The position numbers were made by a program, and so were the translations under genes. Shown piece by piece: positions 1-6,796 of a stretch of DNA of 15,982 nt. The number at the start of each line of letters is the position of its first letter. The first letter of the stretch is position 1. A model generated the notes under the pieces. That model had not been told where the DNA came from and searched no databases. It saw only the letters and a list, made by a program, of their open reading frames with translations. Origin of the DNA: an uncultured Eubacteriales bacterium (lineage in GTDB: Bacteria; Bacillota; Clostridia; Oscillospirales; Acutalibacteraceae); NCBI GenBank assembly GCA_934444695.1, contig CAKSDF010000031.1, forward strand, positions 1 through 15,982, in the 5' to 3' direction.

Positions 1-902
1 GCCCGAAAAGTATGCGGGATATAAGGGTCAGTCCGGCTCCTATGGCAAAAACCACAATGAATTTCAGCGGAGCATTTTTGAGTATCTGTTCGCCAAGCTC
101 GTAATAGTTTATGGTGGAGGCAGAACTGGATATTTTAACGAGGGTATCGTCCAGAAGGGACATCATAAGTCCGCAGATCAGGCTGAGAGTGGCCGAGAGG
201 GTGCCGGCAATGTAGCACTTGCGGTAAAAGAACCAGTAAGGTCCCAGGAAAAATGCCGCCCAGTTCCAGTCGGTGCGGTTCTTTCCGCAATTTTTAAGAC
301 CTGTGAATTTAGGAACGTAGCGTTGGGTGTTTACGGCCACGGTCAGAGCGACAGTTTGAGCCTTTTCACCGTCGATGTCGGTCTGAGGCTCCACTCCGCC
401 CAAAGGATCAAAGCGGTTATATCCGTTAAAGGTGCCCTGTCCGAAGGGATCGAATTTCTGAGTGTCGTTTCCGTATTCATTGGAATATACCGGCGGGAAG
501 ATGTATCCGCAATTGGGGCAGGTGTTGTTGACCGGCGTAACGATGTTGCGGCACTGGGGGCATATTCTGCCGATTGTATGGGCTTTGGCCGTATGGATTC
601 TGACCGTAAGGATTTCCGTTATAGGGATTTTGGCCGAAATTTCCGAAAGGCGGGAAGCCCTTTTGATTCTGAGCTTCTTTGCTTTCTTCGTTTTGTTCTG
701 GCTCGGCGGGTTTGGGCGGCTCTCTCCACTGGCTTTCGGTGCCGTGGAACTGCTCATAGGCGCAGTGCCCGATCTGATTGTAGCATTCCCTGTGATGGGG
801 AGCTCCGCACACGGGGCAAACGACAATGTCGTCGTCATCCTTGAATTTTACCTTGCACACGGGGCAGCAAAGTCCCGAATATCGGCTTTCTATGATAATC
901 AC
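1..902 (-). pseudogene. RING-finger / zinc-ribbon / DUF2628 membrane protein, frameshifted and cut by the window edge
   Basis: Two reading frames on the minus strand join into one protein. The first (902 to about 562) has a RING-like Cys/His cluster: C12, C13-P-V-C16, C29-P-V-C32, H36, H37, C40 and C47 counted from the GTG at 902. A Gly/Gln/Asn/Pro/Tyr-rich linker follows. The second frame, shifted by +1, runs from 562 to the window edge without a stop. It holds a CPQC...CPNCG zinc ribbon, then WNWAAFFLGPYWFFYRK, the signature of DUF2628 membrane proteins, and two hydrophobic stretches. Reading on in the first frame gives 141 residues and destroys the zinc ribbon. The start is also poor: the AGAGGT at 906-901 is correctly spaced for codon 893-891, which is ATA, while the GTG at 902 overlaps that site. 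Known for the family: prokaryotic RING finger plus membrane domain, with no established substrate. I infer either a decaying gene or an indel in the assembly. The function is not known to me. Confidence 0.7.
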
Positions 903-955
903 CTCTTAAATAAAAAGCAATGTTTTATAATGTTTTATACTGATGGCAGGGAATC

Positions 956-1084
956 GCACCTTGCTGGGATGAACTGCGTTTTAGCAGGCGGGTCATACCA
1001 ATCAGGTGCAATACTTTTATGAATACTATAATGATTACTGCTATGGTTACTACGATTACTACACATTCTACTATTAAATTGTGA
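956..1084 (+). promoter_or_regulatory. Possible Thr/Ile-rich leader peptide with a sequestered ribosome binding site
   Basis: An ATG at 1019 opens a 21-codon frame ending in TGA at 1082-1084, with 7 Thr and 4 Ile codons (it includes TTITTHSTIK). An AGGTG at 1004-1008 sits 10 nt upstream. AGGTGC at 1004-1009 is the exact complement of GCACCT at 956-961, so the site could be masked in a hairpin that also contains CTGC/GCAG. This resembles amino-acid attenuator leaders of the thr type, but no threonine or isoleucine gene follows, and prfB has its own promoter. The composition may simply reflect the local ATT/ACT repeat, so I give it low confidence. Confidence 0.2.
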
Positions 1085-1194
1085 ATTTTTCAATGATAAG
1101 ATATGCATTTTTTTAATATAATTGTAAATATATTTTTTCAAAAAGAGCCAAAAGAGGTTTTTTCAAAAAAATGAGGGCAAAATTCCGTTTTTTC

Positions 1195-1223
1195 TTTACA
1201 AAAAGGCCAAAATAAGGTATAAT
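1195..1223 (+). promoter_or_regulatory. Sigma-A-type promoter of prfB
   Basis: TTTACA at 1195-1200 and a perfect TATAAT at 1218-1223 are separated by 17 nt. Transcription should begin near 1230, giving a leader of about 30 nt before the ATG at 1263. No operator or terminator-like structure lies between them. Confidence 0.75.
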
Positions 1224-1262
1224 AAAAAATGATTGCAAAATAGATTTAACAGAGGTAGAATT

Positions 1263-2390
1263 ATGCTCCAGTTTGAAGAACAGAAACTCCGGCTGACAGC
1301 CGCAAAGGATGAGCTTGACGATCTCGGCGAGGCGCTGGGAATTTCGGCAGCCAAGGAAAAAATCACAGAACTTGAAGCTCAGTCGGCCGCCGACGGATTT
1401 TGGGATGACCTTGAAAACTCTCAGAAGGTGTTAAAAGAAACCAGCAAGCTTAAAAACAAGGTCTCGGCCTATGAAGGACTTTGCGGCGATTTTGACGATA
1501 CCCTGACTCTTATAGAAATGGCCGACGAGGAAGGGGACGAAAGCCTCATTTCCGAAGTGACCGAATCGGTGGATCGCGTGCTTAAAACCATTGAGGATAT
1601 GAGAATGAGCACCCTGCTTTCGGGAGAGTACGACGGCAAAAACGCCATCCTGACCTTCCACGCGGGAGCGGGCGGAACCGAGGCGCAGGACTGGGCGGAA
1701 ATGCTTTTCAGAATGTATAATCACTGGGCCGACGCACACGGCTTTAAAGCCAAGACAATAGATTATCTCGACGGAGAAGAGGCCGGCCTTAAAAGCGCGG
1801 TGCTTCTTATAGAGGGTGAAAACGCCTACGGATATATGAAATCCGAGGCCGGGGTACACCGCCTTGTCAGGGTATCTCCCTTCGACAGCAGCGGCCGCCG
1901 CCACACCTCTTTTGCCTCTCTTGAGGTTATGCCCGAGATAGACGATAATATGGATGTTGAAATAAAGGACGAGGATCTTAAGGTCGACACCTACCGCTCA
2001 TCGGGAGCCGGCGGACAGCACATCAACAAAACAGATTCGGCCGTGCGTATTACCCACATTCCCACCGGAATCGTGGTGGCCTGCCAAAACGAGCGCAGCC
2101 AGCATCAAAACCGCGAAATGGCCATGAAAATGCTCAAATCCAAGCTTATCGAAATCAAGGAGAGAGAGCATCTTGAAAAGATTGAGGACATCAAGGGCGT
2201 TCAAAAGGAAATCGGCTGGGGTTCTCAGATCCGTTCCTATGTTTTTATGCCCTATACAATGGTCAAGGACCACCGCACGGGATTTGAAATGGGCAATATA
2301 AACGCCGTTATGGATGGCGATCTTGACGGATTTATAAACGCCTACTTAAAGGCGGCCAGCCTCGGAACGCTCGGCCAGAACATTGAATAG
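1263..2390 (+). CDS. prfB: Peptide chain release factor 2 (RF2)
   Basis: RF2 recognises UGA and UAA stop codons in the ribosomal A site and triggers hydrolysis of peptidyl-tRNA. The 375-residue product has the RF2 codon-recognition tripeptide SPF (S205-F207) and the catalytic GGQ (G250-Q252) inside SSGAGGQHINKTDSAVR, after an N-terminal coiled region (roughly residues 1-100). I chose the ATG at 1263 because AGAGGT (1251-1256) lies 6 nt upstream; a TTG at 1233 in the same frame has no such site. The usual RF2 autoregulatory +1 frameshift, an in-frame UGA near codon 25, is absent: the frame is continuous through EALGISAAKEK, which aligns with the E. coli frameshift region. The alpha/beta hydrolase gene follows after 11 nt and is probably co-transcribed. 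Confidence 0.97.
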   Translation: MLQFEEQKLRLTAAKDELDDLGEALGISAAKEKITELEAQSAADGFWDDLENSQKVLKETSKLKNKVSAYEGLCGDFDDTLTLIEMADEEGDESLISEVTESVDRVLKTIEDMRMSTLLSGEYDGKNAILTFHAGAGGTEAQDWAEMLFRMYNHWADAHGFKAKTIDYLDGEEAGLKSAVLLIEGENAYGYMKSEAGVHRLVRVSPFDSSGRRHTSFASLEVMPEIDDNMDVEIKDEDLKVDTYRSSGAGGQHINKTDSAVRITHIPTGIVVACQNERSQHQNREMAMKMLKSKLIEIKEREHLEKIEDIKGVQKEIGWGSQIRSYVFMPYTMVKDHRTGFEMGNINAVMDGDLDGFINAYLKAASLGTLGQNIE

Positions 2391-2401
2391 CGGGTGGTTT
2401 G

Positions 2402-3166
2402 TTGTTTACCGAAATTGACGGTTTAAAGATAAGATACAATATTTCGGGAGAAGGCGATCCGGTGGTTTTGCTGCACGGATGGGGCTCATCTCTCGATGCG
2501 TTTGCCGGAATTGAACGGGTAGTCTCAAAAAAATACAAGGTCATCTCCTTCGACTTTCCGGGATTCGGCCAAAGCGATATGCCAAAGAAATCATGGTGCG
2601 TTGAGGATTACGCTCTGCTGACACTTAAATTCCTCGATTTCTGCGGTGTGAGTGACCCTATACTTGTGGGCCATTCCTTTGGCGGAAGGGTTATAATGAA
2701 GCTTTGCGGAACCGGCAGAGTGCACCCTAAAAAGATAATCTTCCTTGATGCGGCGGGAGTAAAGCCCAAAAAGAGTTTTAAATCAAAGTGCAGAACCGCC
2801 GCCTTTAAAACGGTCAAGAAATTTTTGAGCTTTCCTCTTTGGAAAAAGCCCTGCGAGCCGCTTCTTCAAAAGGCACGGGCGCATTTCGGATCGGCCGATT
2901 ACAATTCTGCGCCGCCTGTTATGCGGGAAACTCTCGTTAAGGTGGTAAACGAAGATCTGACCGATATTCTCGGCGGAATAACCGCGTCGACACTGCTTAT
3001 TTATGGGGAAAACGATACCGCCACCCCCGTTTCCGACGCGAGAATAATCGAAAGCAAAATAAAGGACGCGGGACTTTGCGTTATCAAAGGTGCGGGGCAC
3101 TGGGCCTTTGTGGAAAAACCGGGCGAGGTTATGGCCATCATAAAAAGCTTTCTTGAGATAAACTGA
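2402..3166 (+). CDS. Alpha/beta hydrolase fold protein
   Basis: A cytoplasmic hydrolase of about 254 residues with no signal peptide. It has the oxyanion-hole motif LLHGWG near residue 25, the nucleophile elbow GHSFGG with Ser92, an acid Asp205 in GENDTATPV and His233 in GAGHWAFVE. The triad is therefore complete and the protein should be active. A lid-like basic segment (about 120-160) lies between the core strands. The substrate cannot be read from the sequence; relatives include esterases, C-C hydrolases and haloperoxidase-like enzymes. No ATG is available at the start. Two TTG codons (2399 and 2402) follow GGGTGG at 2392-2397, and I prefer 2402 for spacing. The short gap after prfB suggests a two-gene operon. 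Confidence 0.9.
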   Translation: MFTEIDGLKIRYNISGEGDPVVLLHGWGSSLDAFAGIERVVSKKYKVISFDFPGFGQSDMPKKSWCVEDYALLTLKFLDFCGVSDPILVGHSFGGRVIMKLCGTGRVHPKKIIFLDAAGVKPKKSFKSKCRTAAFKTVKKFLSFPLWKKPCEPLLQKARAHFGSADYNSAPPVMRETLVKVVNEDLTDILGGITASTLLIYGENDTATPVSDARIIESKIKDAGLCVIKGAGHWAFVEKPGEVMAIIKSFLEIN

Positions 3167-3176
3167 AAAGCTTTTT
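3142..3176 (+). terminator. Possible AT-rich terminator overlapping the end of the hydrolase gene
   Basis: AAAAAGCTTTC (3142-3152) pairs with GAAAAGCTTTTT (3165-3176), enclosing a 12-nt loop that carries the stop codon. The distal arm ends in a run of five T. The stem has few GC pairs and the T-run is part of the stem, so this is a weak candidate, but it lies where the prfB-hydrolase transcript would be expected to end. Confidence 0.35.
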
Positions 3177-3446
3177 CGGAAAACGCATAATACTGTTTTG
3201 ATGTTTATATAAACGGTGTAATGCATTAGGTATGATATAAGAAATCCGATGGGTGGGCCTGCGGGATGAAAAACCGCCTAAACACCCGACATCGATACAT
3301 AGAATTTAACCTATATGATCTGACGCCTGACGCTTGTTATTTAAAACTCAACAGACAAGAGTTCACACGGATCATACACATAAAATGCTGCGTGCTGCTC
3401 GGCATATTTGCTGCCGCGCGCTGCGGTCGATCGAAAGGAAACGGGT
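3177..3446 (+). promoter_or_regulatory. 270-nt non-coding leader of murF-ddl with several helices
   Basis: No credible gene lies here; the short open frames lack ribosome binding sites and do not resemble proteins. Three folds are visible. (a) GATG 3248-3251 with CATC 3290-3293 and GGTG 3252-3255 with CACC 3283-3286 enclose GCGG 3261-3264 with CCGC 3274-3277. (b) TATGATC 3314-3320 with GATCATA 3370-3376 encloses competing helices CTTGT/ACAAG and AACTC/GAGTT that share base 3359. (c) CGGC 3400-3403 pairs with GCCG 3413-3416 just before the murF ribosome binding site. TATGAT at 3231-3236 could be a -10 element, but I see no good -35. It matches no riboswitch consensus that I recall; a regulatory role is inference. 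Confidence 0.3.
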
Positions 3447-5027
3447 ATGACTGTTTTTAATTTATTATCTGTGGCATTTGCGCTGATTGCCGCTATTTTA
3501 GGCTCGGCAAAGGCTTTCCAGATGTTTCAGCAAAATTCATATATAGCCTCCCGGTATGCCGATTGGCTTAAGGAGCGTTTTACGACCGGACGGACGGTTT
3601 TAAAAATCGTTTTTTCCGCTTTGCTTTCGGCTTTGGGATTTTTGTGGAAAGGCTTTGGCTATGTTGCTGCGCCGATACTGCTTATCGCTGCCGCCGTGTG
3701 TTTTTTCTCCCAGCGAAAGGGGCAGAAGAGCGCCATAAAGCCCCTTGTGCTCACTGCCAGGGTAAAGCGTATGTATGTGACCGAGGGCATTATTTTTGCT
3801 GCGGTTATGGGACTTTTCTTTGCGGATGAATTTACACCATTTTGTTTTGCGGCGGCCATGTTGCTTTTTGCCTTCAGAGAGCTGATTGTTGTTTTGGCCA
3901 ACGTAATCAACAAACCTATCGAGCGGGCGGTGGCAAAACATTATATAAACGACGCCAAAAGAATTTTAAAGCAGACAAAGGGTCTAATGACCATCGGAGT
4001 TACCGGTTCCTACGGAAAGACCACCACTAAATTCATTCTTTCCCGAATTCTTTCGGAAAAATATACCGTCACCGTCACTCCCGAAAGCTTCAACACTCCC
4101 ATGGGAATAGTTAGGACGGTCAGAGAAAAAATGGCTCCCGGCACCGAGATATTTGTTGCCGAAATGGGAGCGAAAAATGTCGGCGATATAAAGGAAATAT
4201 GCGATATTGTTGATCCCGATATGGGACTTATAACCTCGATTGGACCTCAGCATCTCAACACCTTCGGCTCCATTGAAAATATAATTAACACTAAATTTGA
4301 ACTTGCCGATGCCGTTGAAAAAAAGAACGGAGAAATATTCCTTAACGGCGACAACGAATATATAAGAAAAAAATCGGGGGAATATTCCCGCGTTCATCTT
4401 TACGGAACCGAAAAGGGGAGCGAAGCCTTTGCCGAAAACATCACCTGCTCCTCTTCCGGCTCGACCTTCGACATTGTTTTTAAGGACGGCAGAATATCGG
4501 TATTCACTCGGCTTTTAGGCTCTCACAATGTCCAGAATATCGTCGGAGCGGCGGCAATTGCCCGTTATCTCGGCGTTTCGGACAGCGACATTAAATTTGC
4601 AGTAGGGTCTCTTAAAGCCACTCCCCACCGTCTTGAAATGAAGTCCTTTGCAAAGGGTGCAACCCTTATCGACGATGCCTATAATTCCAATCCCAAGGGA
4701 TGCCTTGAGGCGGTCAATGTGCTTTCCCATTTTGACGGAATGAAAAAAATAATCGTCACTCCCGGTCTTGTGGAGCTTGGAGAAAAGGAATACGAATGCA
4801 ACTTTGCTTTGGGCGAGGCGGCAGGACGGGTGTGCGACGAGATATATCTTGTGGGAAAAATGCGGTCGAAACCTATGACCGACGCCCTTGAAAAGCAGGG
4901 ATATAACAAGGAAAAGATCTTTGTGGTATCCTCCTTTAAAGAGGCAATGGAAAAGCTCGTTCCCACTCTCGACGGCAATTGCGCCGTGCTTTTTGAAAAC
5001 GATCTCCCCGACAACTATCTTAAATAA
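3447..5027 (+). CDS. murF: MurF-type Mur ligase with an N-terminal membrane domain
   Basis: MurF ligates D-Ala-D-Ala to the UDP-MurNAc-tripeptide using ATP, the last cytoplasmic step of the peptidoglycan precursor. The Mur ligase core starts near residue 180, with the P-loop TGSYGKTTT (K191), then the EMGA motif, an HLNTFGS segment and DDAYNSNP at 409-416, typical of MurF. The first 165 or so residues are several hydrophobic segments (about 5-24, 50-85 and 110-155) in place of the usual soluble UDP-MurNAc-binding domain, giving 526 residues against about 450 for standard MurF. The ATG at 3447 follows AAAGGAA with 6 nt spacing; an upstream ATG in frame (3408) lacks a site. ddl starts 12 nt downstream, supporting the D-Ala-D-Ala role. 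A related membrane-bound Mur ligase acting on another wall precursor remains possible. Confidence 0.85.
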   Translation: MTVFNLLSVAFALIAAILGSAKAFQMFQQNSYIASRYADWLKERFTTGRTVLKIVFSALLSALGFLWKGFGYVAAPILLIAAAVCFFSQRKGQKSAIKPLVLTARVKRMYVTEGIIFAAVMGLFFADEFTPFCFAAAMLLFAFRELIVVLANVINKPIERAVAKHYINDAKRILKQTKGLMTIGVTGSYGKTTTKFILSRILSEKYTVTVTPESFNTPMGIVRTVREKMAPGTEIFVAEMGAKNVGDIKEICDIVDPDMGLITSIGPQHLNTFGSIENIINTKFELADAVEKKNGEIFLNGDNEYIRKKSGEYSRVHLYGTEKGSEAFAENITCSSSGSTFDIVFKDGRISVFTRLLGSHNVQNIVGAAAIARYLGVSDSDIKFAVGSLKATPHRLEMKSFAKGATLIDDAYNSNPKGCLEAVNVLSHFDGMKKIIVTPGLVELGEKEYECNFALGEAAGRVCDEIYLVGKMRSKPMTDALEKQGYNKEKIFVVSSFKEAMEKLVPTLDGNCAVLFENDLPDNYLK

Positions 5028-5039
5028 AGAGGTAAGCTT

Positions 5040-6215
5040 ATGAAAATGAATTTGGCTGTTTTTTTCGGCTGCGCAAGCGTGGAACACGAGATCTCGGTAA
5101 TATCGGCCGTTCAGGCTATGGGCTCGATGGACACCGAGAAATACAACATAATCCCCGTTTATGTTTCAAAGAAAAGAGAAATGTATACCGGCGATGCACT
5201 TAAGGACATCGATGAGTTTAAAAACCTTCCCGAGCTTTTGAAAAAATGCGTTAAGGTAACCTTTTTAAACACTTCCGAAGGGGTCAAAATGCTTCCCGAA
5301 AAGCGGGGCTGCTTTAAGCTTAAAAACGCTGTGGGTATAGATTTTGCGTTTCCCATTGTTCACGGAACAAACTGCGAGGACGGCACTATTGAGGGCTTTA
5401 TCGAAACCCTCGGAATCCCTTACGCCGAGTGCAATGTCATCTCGTCGGCGGTAGGAATGGATAAGATACTTTTCAAGGATGTATGCCGCTCGCAGGGATT
5501 CCCGGTTATCGACGGTTTTGGATTTACGGCCAGGGAATTCTCCGAAAACCGCAAGGCTGTGCTCGACAAAATCGAAAGCGAGCTTGGCTATCCCGTTATC
5601 ATAAAACCCGCCAACCTCGGCTCGTCCATCGGAATTTCCAAGGCCTCCGACAGGGCGGCTCTTGAAGAAAAAATAACCCTTGCCTGTTCCTTCGCACCGA
5701 GAATTTTAGCCGAAAAGGCCATTGTTAAATTGCGCGAGATAAACTGCTCGGTGCTGGGCGACGGAAACTCCTGCAAGGCTTCGGTTTGCGAAGAGCCTGT
5801 TATGAGTGACGAGATACTGTCATTTTCGGATAAATACGAAAGCAATTCCTCCTCCAAAGGAATGGCCAGCCTTTCGAGAATTATTCCGGCGAAAATCCCC
5901 GATGAAACGACAAAGGAAATCCAGGATATTTCCGAGCGGCTTTTTAAATATCTCGACTGCTGCGGAGTGGTCAGAATCGACTTTATCATAGATGAAGGCG
6001 GCGGGGGAAAGGTATATATAAACGAGATAAATACCATTCCCGGCTCCCTTGCCTTCTACCTCTGGAAGGAAAGCGGAATAGAGTATAAGGAACTGCTCGA
6101 TAAAATGATTTCACTCGGACAAAAACGGGATCGCAATCGCAAAAATCTGACCTTTACCTATGATACAAACATCCTCGAAAAGGGTGCTTTCGGCGCTAAA
6201 GGCGCGAAAAAATAA
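5040..6215 (+). CDS. ddl: D-alanine--D-alanine ligase
   Basis: An ATP-grasp enzyme that joins two D-alanines for use by MurF, whose gene ends 12 nt upstream. The ATG at 5040 follows AGAGGT with 6 nt spacing. The N-terminal loop reads FFGCASVEHEISVISA where classic Ddl has GGxSxEREVS. The HG..EDG motif reads HGTNCEDGTIEG (108-119), with Cys112 where glycine is usual. SAVGMDK, the ATP-binding VIIKPANLGSSIG and the metal-binding NEINTIPGS (from residue 328) are present. DKYESNSSSKGM covers the mobile loop that helps select the second substrate; a Tyr there fits D-Ala rather than D-Lac, but I would not insist. At 391 residues it is slightly longer than usual (310-370) because of a Lys/Gly/Ala-rich tail, GAFGAKGAKK, encoded by a tandem repeat. 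The divergent motifs suggest a distinct clade. Confidence 0.92.
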   Translation: MKMNLAVFFGCASVEHEISVISAVQAMGSMDTEKYNIIPVYVSKKREMYTGDALKDIDEFKNLPELLKKCVKVTFLNTSEGVKMLPEKRGCFKLKNAVGIDFAFPIVHGTNCEDGTIEGFIETLGIPYAECNVISSAVGMDKILFKDVCRSQGFPVIDGFGFTAREFSENRKAVLDKIESELGYPVIIKPANLGSSIGISKASDRAALEEKITLACSFAPRILAEKAIVKLREINCSVLGDGNSCKASVCEEPVMSDEILSFSDKYESNSSSKGMASLSRIIPAKIPDETTKEIQDISERLFKYLDCCGVVRIDFIIDEGGGGKVYINEINTIPGSLAFYLWKESGIEYKELLDKMISLGQKRDRNRKNLTFTYDTNILEKGAFGAKGAKK

Positions 6216-6257
6216 GGCGCGAAAAAATAAGGCATGAAAAACAAGGCGCAAAAAAGT
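6199..6257 (+). repeat. 15-bp tandem repeat across the ddl stop codon
   Basis: AAGGCGCGAAAAAAT occurs perfectly at 6199-6213 and 6214-6228, then degenerates at 6229-6242 (AAGGCATGAAAAAC) and 6243-6257 (AAGGCGCAAAAAAGT). The unit equals five codons, and the ddl stop TAA (6213-6215) spans the junction of the first two copies. Past two in-frame stops the ddl frame stays open and Lys-rich to a TGA near 6288-6290. Confidence 0.85.
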
Positions 6258-6388
6258 ACGGAAAATAAGGGCACGGCAAAACAAAGATGAAAAAGCGAAG
6301 CGCCCGGCGTATCAACAGTAATTAAAACAGTGCCGGCTTAAAAGCGGCGAAAGATGTTAAATCAAAGCTATAAAAAGGAGACGTAAAA

Positions 6389-6778
6389 ATGTTTGGCGGC
6401 ATTTCTTTTGAAAAAACCATGCTCGTAACCGTTACGGGTATAGTTATCGTGTTTATTGTGCTGTTTTTGCTCATTATGATAATCCAGATGTTCGGAAAAT
6501 TCTTTTCGGGCAAGGGCGGAAACGGCAAAAGCGATAAAAGCGGTAAAAACAGAAAAGACTCTTCTGAGGCCGGCAAGACGGCCGCAAAAAACGCACCGCA
6601 AAAAATGACCGCCGATGACGACGGCGAGCTTGTTGCGGTCATAACCGCTGCGGCAATGTCGGCCCTTTCAGGAGACGGCAAAAAATATGCAATAAGATCC
6701 ATAAGCCCCGCAAGGCCTGTTTTTGGCGGATCGGCCTGGAGAACGGCGGGACTTCTTGAAAATACAAGGCCGTTTTAA
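6389..6778 (+). CDS. oadG: Sodium-pump decarboxylase gamma subunit (OadG family)
   Basis: A small membrane subunit that anchors the alpha and beta subunits of Na+-translocating decarboxylases (oxaloacetate, methylmalonyl-CoA or glutaconyl-CoA). The 129-residue protein has one membrane helix (about 9-34, with VTGIVIVFIVLFLLIMIIQM) and then a charged Gly/Lys/Ser/Ala-rich cytoplasmic part. Its C-terminal segment around WRTAGLLENTRPF is typical of the Clostridial family. AAGGAG (6375-6380) sits 8 nt before the ATG. The beta subunit gene follows after 18 nt. The family name is secure, but which substrate the complex decarboxylates cannot be told because the alpha subunit gene is not nearby. Confidence 0.88.
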   Translation: MFGGISFEKTMLVTVTGIVIVFIVLFLLIMIIQMFGKFFSGKGGNGKSDKSGKNRKDSSEAGKTAAKNAPQKMTADDDGELVAVITAAAMSALSGDGKKYAIRSISPARPVFGGSAWRTAGLLENTRPF

Positions 6779-6796
6779 AAAGGGGGAAGAGAAAAA

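Larger units (their letters stand above)
903..1262. other. AT-rich intergenic stretch between the divergent RING/DUF2628 gene and prfB
   Basis: This stretch holds no clear conserved gene. The left part (941-1010) is richer in GC and can fold. The middle (1019-1084) is a low-complexity ATT/ACT-rich run readable in several frames. The right part (1085-1200) is very AT-rich, with two copies of TTTTTTCAAAAA (from about 1133 and 1158). The prfB promoter and ribosome binding site occupy the last 70 bases. Two TATAAT-like sequences lie at 926-931 and 936-941 on the plus strand, but neither has a good -35 element. Confidence 0.6.

Noticed and set aside
941..1005. tRNA-like gene on the minus strand (T-arm-like GGTGCGATTCCC and a CTGC/GCAG hairpin)
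   Set aside because: The arms do not fit a cloverleaf: the T-loop lacks TTC, the T-stem has a mismatch, the anticodon stem gives a 6-nt loop, and there is no D-arm consensus.
323..1022. Plus-strand open frames of 173 and 186 codons
   Set aside because: They lie antisense to the RING/DUF2628 gene, whose Cys motifs and DUF2628 signature are clear, and have no recognisable features.
935..1141. 68-codon minus-strand frame ending in DSLPSV
   Set aside because: It has no ribosome binding site before any ATG, no recognisable domain, and competes with two other readings of the same low-complexity DNA.
3266..3460. 64-codon plus-strand frame before murF
   Set aside because: There is no ribosome binding site, its translation is not protein-like, and it runs into the murF start in another frame.
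6331..6348. GCCG-CTT/AAG-CGGC hairpin as a terminator between ddl and oadG
   Set aside because: The stem is short and bulged and no T-run follows.
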